Assembly (NCBI RefSeq): GCF_036409475.1
Contig: NZ_JAYRCK010000010.1
Location: 88,194-152,193, forward strand
Direction of reading: 5' to 3'
DNA length: 64,000 bases
From: Scandinavium sp036409475
Lineage (GTDB): Bacteria > Pseudomonadota > Gammaproteobacteria > Enterobacterales > Enterobacteriaceae
In this document: positions 60,661 to 64,000 of the stretch, in pieces
Numbering within the stretch: the stretch's first letter is position 1
Layout of the letters: the number at the start of each line of letters is the position of its first letter
Program-made: the position numbers and the translations under genes
The notes under the pieces: model-generated
Databases searched by the model: none
Seen by the model: only the letters and a program-made list of their open reading frames with translations
What the model was told of the DNA's origin: nothing

Positions 60661-60789
60661 AGCACCTCCAATGGGTCTCATTGGTGACACCATATCACTC
60701 ATTTGACCCAGATAAAATAAATTTATCTGGTTATTTAACCAGTGATTAAGATTTGCTCGCTTTTTAGCTCCCCATCGAACCATACGTAA

Positions 60790-61377
60790 TCATCTGTTTT
60801 GCCTGCGGAGCTGTCCAGGTTCGGACACCATCACCAAAAGTGCAGCAAGCGTAACCGCTCCAACGCCTTTGACGCTATTCAGTATTTTCCTTTTTTCAGC
60901 CAACGAGTCTGTATTGAGTAGCTGCTCACTGATTTCTTCATCCAACAGAGAAACTTCGGCATCAATCCAGGCAAAATGCCATGAAAGGCTGGACTGGGAC
61001 ACTGAATCGGTCTGCTCTTGAATCCGATTTTGTTCCATCGTTCTGATATGAATCAGCTGCCTCCTGCGGGTCACCAGCGTCGAGAGGATCATTCTTCGCA
61101 AGATGTTCCATTGCCCTTCCGAAGTTTTTTATCTTACGCGGGTTTACGACTGCAACAGCATAACCGGCCTTGGTCATGGCCATAGCTAAAGGCAAATGAT
61201 ATTTGCCTGTCGCTTCAGTCGCTATCAATCCAACGCTAAGTTTATGAAGTAACTGAATAAGAGATTGAAATCCAGCCTCACAATTCTGGAGATGATGAAT
61301 TTGCTGTGTCGTATCGATATAGGTATCAAAATGACAATTTCGAGATATCAATTCCAACGATGGTAACTTCTTTCATT
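60790..61377 (-). pseudogene. Decayed IS110-family transposase
   Basis: The reading begins at 61377 (MKEVTIVGIDISK), shifts frame near 61335 (CHFDTYIDTTQQIHHL), continues with the DEDD-type core (GLIATEATGKYHLPLAMAM, VVNPRKIKNFGRA), shifts again near 61090 and ends in the helix-hairpin-helix-like VKGVGAVTLAALLVM at the truncated end. At least two frameshifts and loss of the C-terminal catalytic half make it inactive. It marks the right edge of the defence cluster. Confidence 0.85.
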
Positions 61378-61709
61378 TTCAGGTATCCCGTTCTTGCAGA
61401 TGCGGACTGGTAAACACCGCCCAAGCAGTTGTTCGGGTTAATACTGAACTGAAACCGATGCTACGCAAAACGCTCCTTCACGGGTTAATAGCCCTCATAC
61501 GGGAACATGCTGCAGCATCTTGCTCATCATCAAAAGTATATGCAGTCAAAACCGCGTACACTTTTATCCAAAAGAGCAAAGATACGGCACATATTTACTC
61601 ACCCTCGGACTTGCTTACCCAAGTTCAAAATCGTGCTACAGCATCAGCAAATCAATCAGTTTCGATATTGCCTCCTGACCCTTCAAACATACAAGTTACG
61701 GCAGATAAA
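61378..61709. other. Intergenic remnant between the IS110 piece and ruvB
   Basis: About 330 bases with no gene that I can support. Short open stretches lack start signals and family features. It is probably scar sequence left by insertions and deletions beside ruvB. Confidence 0.5.
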
Positions 61710-61783
61710 ATGCCTGGCGGCGCTTCGCTTGCGCAGGCCTACATTTCCCGTAGGCCCGGTCAGGCGTTAGCCGCCACCGGGCA
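61710..61783. repeat. Paired REP elements (BIME) at the 3' end of ruvB
   Basis: Two palindromic units face each other: GCCTG...CAGGC (61712-61738) and GCCCGG...CCGGGC (61755-61781), joined by a short linker. Typical extragenic repeat pair; host DNA therefore resumes before 61710. Confidence 0.75.
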
Positions 61784-61784
61784 T

Positions 61785-62795
61785 TCAAGGCATTTCAGGT
61801 GGTGTGATCCCGAAGTGATTCCACGCGCGGACTGTCGCCATGCGGCCACGAGGCGTGCGTTGCAGGAATCCTTGCTGGATAAGATACGGTTCCAGCACGT
61901 CCTCGATGGTTTCTCGCTCTTCGCCAATAGCCGCCGCCAGGTTATCCAACCCGACCGGGCCACCGAAGAATTTGTCTATCACCGCCAGCAGCAGCTTGCG
62001 GTCCATGTAATCAAACCCTTCCGCATCGACGTTGAGCATATCCAGCGCCTGCGCGGCAATCTCCGCCGACACCGTTCCATCGTGACGAACCTCGGTAAAA
62101 TCACGTACACGACGGAGCAGACGGTTGGCGATACGCGGCGTACCACGCGCGCGGCGGGCAATTTCAAGCGCGCCCTCTTCACTCATTTCGACGCCCATAA
62201 AGCGCGCGCTGCGGCCCACGATATATTGCAAATCAGGCACCTGATAAAACTCAAGACGCTGAACAATACCGAAACGGTCTCTTAGGGGAGAAGTTAATGA
62301 CCCCGCACGGGTCGTCGCACCAATCAGGGTGAAGGGCGGTAAATCGATTTTGATTGAACGTGCCGCCGGGCCTTCGCCGATCATGATATCCAGTTGATAA
62401 TCTTCCATCGCCGGATACAGCACTTCTTCCACCACCGGAGAAAGGCGGTGAATTTCATCGATGAACAGCACGTCGTGCGGCTCAAGGTTGGTGAGCATCG
62501 CCGCCAGGTCACCGGCTTTTTCAAGCACCGGGCCAGAAGTGGTGCGCAGATTCACGCCCATTTCGTTGGCAACAATATTGGCAAGGGTGGTTTTCCCCAA
62601 CCCCGGCGGCCCAAAAATTAACAGATGATCGAGCGCTTCACCGCGCAGTTTCGCCGCCTGAATAAAGATTTCCATTTGCGAGCGCACCTGTGGCTGGCCG
62701 ATATACTCTTCCAGCAATTTTGGGCGAATCGCACGGTCAACAACATCTTCCGGCGTGATACTGCCTGCAGAGACCAGGCGGTCAGCTTCAATCAT
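61785..62795 (-). CDS. ruvB: Holliday junction branch migration motor RuvB
   Basis: 336 residues, the E. coli length. Walker A GPPGLGKTTL, Walker B DEIHRL, sensor I GATTRAGSL. A hexameric AAA+ ring that drives branch migration with RuvA. Follows ruvA by eight bases. Confidence 0.98.
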   Translation of the reverse strand: MIEADRLVSAGSITPEDVVDRAIRPKLLEEYIGQPQVRSQMEIFIQAAKLRGEALDHLLIFGPPGLGKTTLANIVANEMGVNLRTTSGPVLEKAGDLAAMLTNLEPHDVLFIDEIHRLSPVVEEVLYPAMEDYQLDIMIGEGPAARSIKIDLPPFTLIGATTRAGSLTSPLRDRFGIVQRLEFYQVPDLQYIVGRSARFMGVEMSEEGALEIARRARGTPRIANRLLRRVRDFTEVRHDGTVSAEIAAQALDMLNVDAEGFDYMDRKLLLAVIDKFFGGPVGLDNLAAAIGEERETIEDVLEPYLIQQGFLQRTPRGRMATVRAWNHFGITPPEMP

Positions 62796-62803
62796 CCCTT
62801 ACC

Positions 62804-63415
62804 TCACATCGCGGCGCGAAGCGCGTCGCGGATTAACGTTTCACTGCTGGCATTCGGGCTGGCGATTTTGCTCACCATCCGGCTGGCTTCCTGAGGTTTA
62901 TAGCCCAGCGCCACCAGCGCTGCAACGGCTTCCTGCTCGGCATCGTCAGTCGCCTGGCTTGCCGGGGAAGTCAGCACCAGGTCAGAAGCCGGTGTAAACA
63001 AGTCGCCATGCAGGCCTTTGAAGCGGTCTTTCATTTCGACCACCAGACGCTCGGCCGTTTTCTTGCCGATGCCCGGAAGCTTCACCAGAGCGACAGAATC
63101 TTCACGCTCCACCGCATTCACAAACTGCTGAGCGGACATGCCGGAAAGGATGGCAAGCGCCAGCTTCGGCCCCACGCCGTTGGTTTTGATCAGCTCTTTG
63201 AACAGCGTGCGCTCTTGCTTATTGTTGAAACCAAACAGCAGCTGCGCATCTTCACGCACCACAAAATGGGTGAAGATGATGGCTTCTTTGCCCTGATCGG
63301 GCAGTTCGTAGAAACAGGTCATCGGCATATGCACTTCATAGCCAACACCGCCCGCCTCCAGTAAAACCAGGGGGGGTTGTTTTTCCAGAATAATGCCTCT
63401 GAGTCTGCCGATCAC
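62804..63415 (-). CDS. ruvA: Holliday junction recognition protein RuvA
   Basis: 203 residues, the E. coli length. N-terminal OB fold (MIGRLRGIILEKQPPLVLL), two HhH motifs (GVGPKLALAILSG, LPGIGKKTAERLVVEM) and the C-terminal UBA-like domain that binds RuvB. SOS-controlled through the LexA box upstream. Confidence 0.98.
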   Translation of the reverse strand: MIGRLRGIILEKQPPLVLLEAGGVGYEVHMPMTCFYELPDQGKEAIIFTHFVVREDAQLLFGFNNKQERTLFKELIKTNGVGPKLALAILSGMSAQQFVNAVEREDSVALVKLPGIGKKTAERLVVEMKDRFKGLHGDLFTPASDLVLTSPASQATDDAEQEAVAALVALGYKPQEASRMVSKIASPNASSETLIRDALRAAM

Positions 63416-63464
63416 GTGACGCTCCTGCGTTAAAGAATGAGATCAATGCGCTATCATAAAAAAA

Positions 63465-63484
63465 GGCTGGATAAATATCCAGCC
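63465..63484. promoter_or_regulatory. LexA box of ruvAB
   Basis: CTGGATAAATATCCAG (63467-63482) has the CTGG-N8-CCAG form and position of the E. coli ruvAB LexA site, 50 bases before ruvA. Its symmetry extends to GGCTGGATA/TATCCAGCC, and a U run follows on the minus strand, so the same DNA could also end transcripts from upstream. Confidence 0.75.
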
Positions 63485-63646
63485 CCAATATGATGACATA
63501 GCCTGCTTAATTGCAGATCCAGAAAATATCACCAGACAAAAATGAGGAAAATCAACTCGTTGATTTTCGGCTGCTAACCACAAAGAAGGAAAAGCCACGT
63601 TTTATCAGACTGCTGACGAACCCCGCGTTTTTCGTGGGGTTCTGTT
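63485..63646. other. Gap between ruvA promoter region and the IS1182-like element
   Basis: Contains two hairpins: AAAATCAAC/GTTGATTTT (63548-63567) and AACCCCGCG/CGTGGGGTT (63619-63641). The second is a likely terminator at the end of the transposase gene. One IS end should lie here, but the target duplication cannot be seen without the other end. Confidence 0.4.
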
Positions 63647-64000
63647 TTATGAGCGACCGCAGGTCGCGATCGCGATATTTTTTCTCATCCCTCTGTTTTC
63701 GCGCTCACCCGACCTTTCCGGCCTCACATATCCCTCATAAGCGGCCTTTAACACCCAAAAAAGCCAGTAAAGAAGCGCCAGCAGCGCCATCTTCTTCATA
63801 TTCTGCGCTGTCGCTGCAAGCCAGCACTGTATCTGTACCTTCCGCAACCCACGATACCGCGCATACCGGTGACCGTGGTGCTGTTTCGCATCCGCGAAGC
63901 TGCGCTCCACCGTCTCCTTGCGTCGCGCGTACACCTTTTTGCCCCATGTCGTCAGCCGCAGTTCATCCGCCTTCTCCCTGGCCTCTTCCCACACGTGCCG
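63647..64000 (-). CDS. IS1182-family transposase, C-terminal part (cut by window edge)
   Basis: The visible residues include RRKETVERSFADAKQHHGHRYARYRGLRKVQ, with the Glu of the DDE triad in ETVERSFAD, and a C-terminal helical tail (AQNMKKMALLALLYWLFWVL), typical of the IS1182 group of IS4/IS5-like transposases. The gene continues beyond base 64000. In E. coli ruvC lies a little further upstream of ruvA; here the element has entered between them. Confidence 0.8.
   Translation of the reverse strand, partial: RHVWEEAREKADELRLTTWGKKVYARRKETVERSFADAKQHHGHRYARYRGLRKVQIQCWLAATAQNMKKMALLALLYWLFWVLKAAYEGYVRPERSGERENRGMRKNIAIATCGRS

Noticed and set aside
63465..63484. Palindrome upstream of ruvA as a plain terminator
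   Set aside because: CTGG-N8-CCAG at this distance is the known LexA site arrangement of ruvAB; a terminator role is at most secondary.

Overview
The window is enterobacterial chromosome. The housekeeping order yebY-yebZ-yobA, holE, exoX, ptrB, yebE, purT, eda-edd, zwf, hexR, pykA, lpxM, mepM, znuA/znuCB, ruvB-ruvA is that of the E. coli 41-min region, and protein lengths match closely (Zwf 491, PurT 392, ZnuC 251, RuvB 336, RuvA 203). The yiaX1X2-type ascorbate operon, the missing yebF/yebG, a decayed yobB and the inserted cassettes point away from E. coli itself, towards an Enterobacter/Klebsiella-like member of Enterobacteriaceae. The genus is inferred, not proven.

Region 1 (1 to about 24,435) is the right-hand part of a lambdoid prophage; its left end is outside the window. 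Leftward come late-side genes: a small HTH protein, a ParB-like protein, a methyltransferase-like/Mom-like fusion, an endolysin and two holin-like proteins. Then follow a short CI-type repressor, divergent YdaS/YdaT-like regulators, a replication gene with origin-like iterons, a DUF4942 methyltransferase, a Q antiterminator, small unknown genes, RecE/RecT, accessory genes including Dam and C5 methyltransferases, Xis and Int. The integrase lies against the small RNA gene sdsR, which marks the attachment site. A single type I-E CRISPR repeat sits between the endolysin and a DUF488 gene. It looks like a solitary repeat unit of the kind now known to act as RNA anti-CRISPRs, and it is the most interesting item in the window. 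The prophage also has an unassigned structured RNA candidate (9587-9735).

Region 2 (24,436-39,060) is core genome: sdsR, copper-linked yobA-yebZ-yebY, holE, a yobB remnant, exoX, ptrB, yebE, purT, the Entner-Doudoroff genes eda-edd, zwf, hexR and pykA.

Region 3 (39,238-43,281) is a type VI secretion effector cassette between pykA and lpxM. An Hcp domain is fused to a DUF2235 (Tle1-type) phospholipase, followed by three near-identical tandem DUF2931 lipoproteins, the presumed immunity proteins. The spacers between them keep relics of the effector 3' end.

Region 4 (43,358-48,344) is core: lpxM, mepM, and divergent znuA and znuCB.

Region 5 (48,390-61,380) separates znuB from ruvB, which are neighbours in E. 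coli. It holds yiaJ and the operon yiaK-yiaL-yiaX1-yiaX2-yiaP(lyxK)-yiaQ(sgbH)-yiaR(sgbU)-yiaS(sgbE) for L-ascorbate/2,3-diketo-L-gulonate use. A defence cluster follows: a TIR-domain protein and a convergent EcoRII-type restriction-modification pair, then a decayed IS110 transposase. Region 6 (61,785-64,000) is ruvB, ruvA with its LexA box, and the 3' end of an IS1182-like transposase cut by the window edge.
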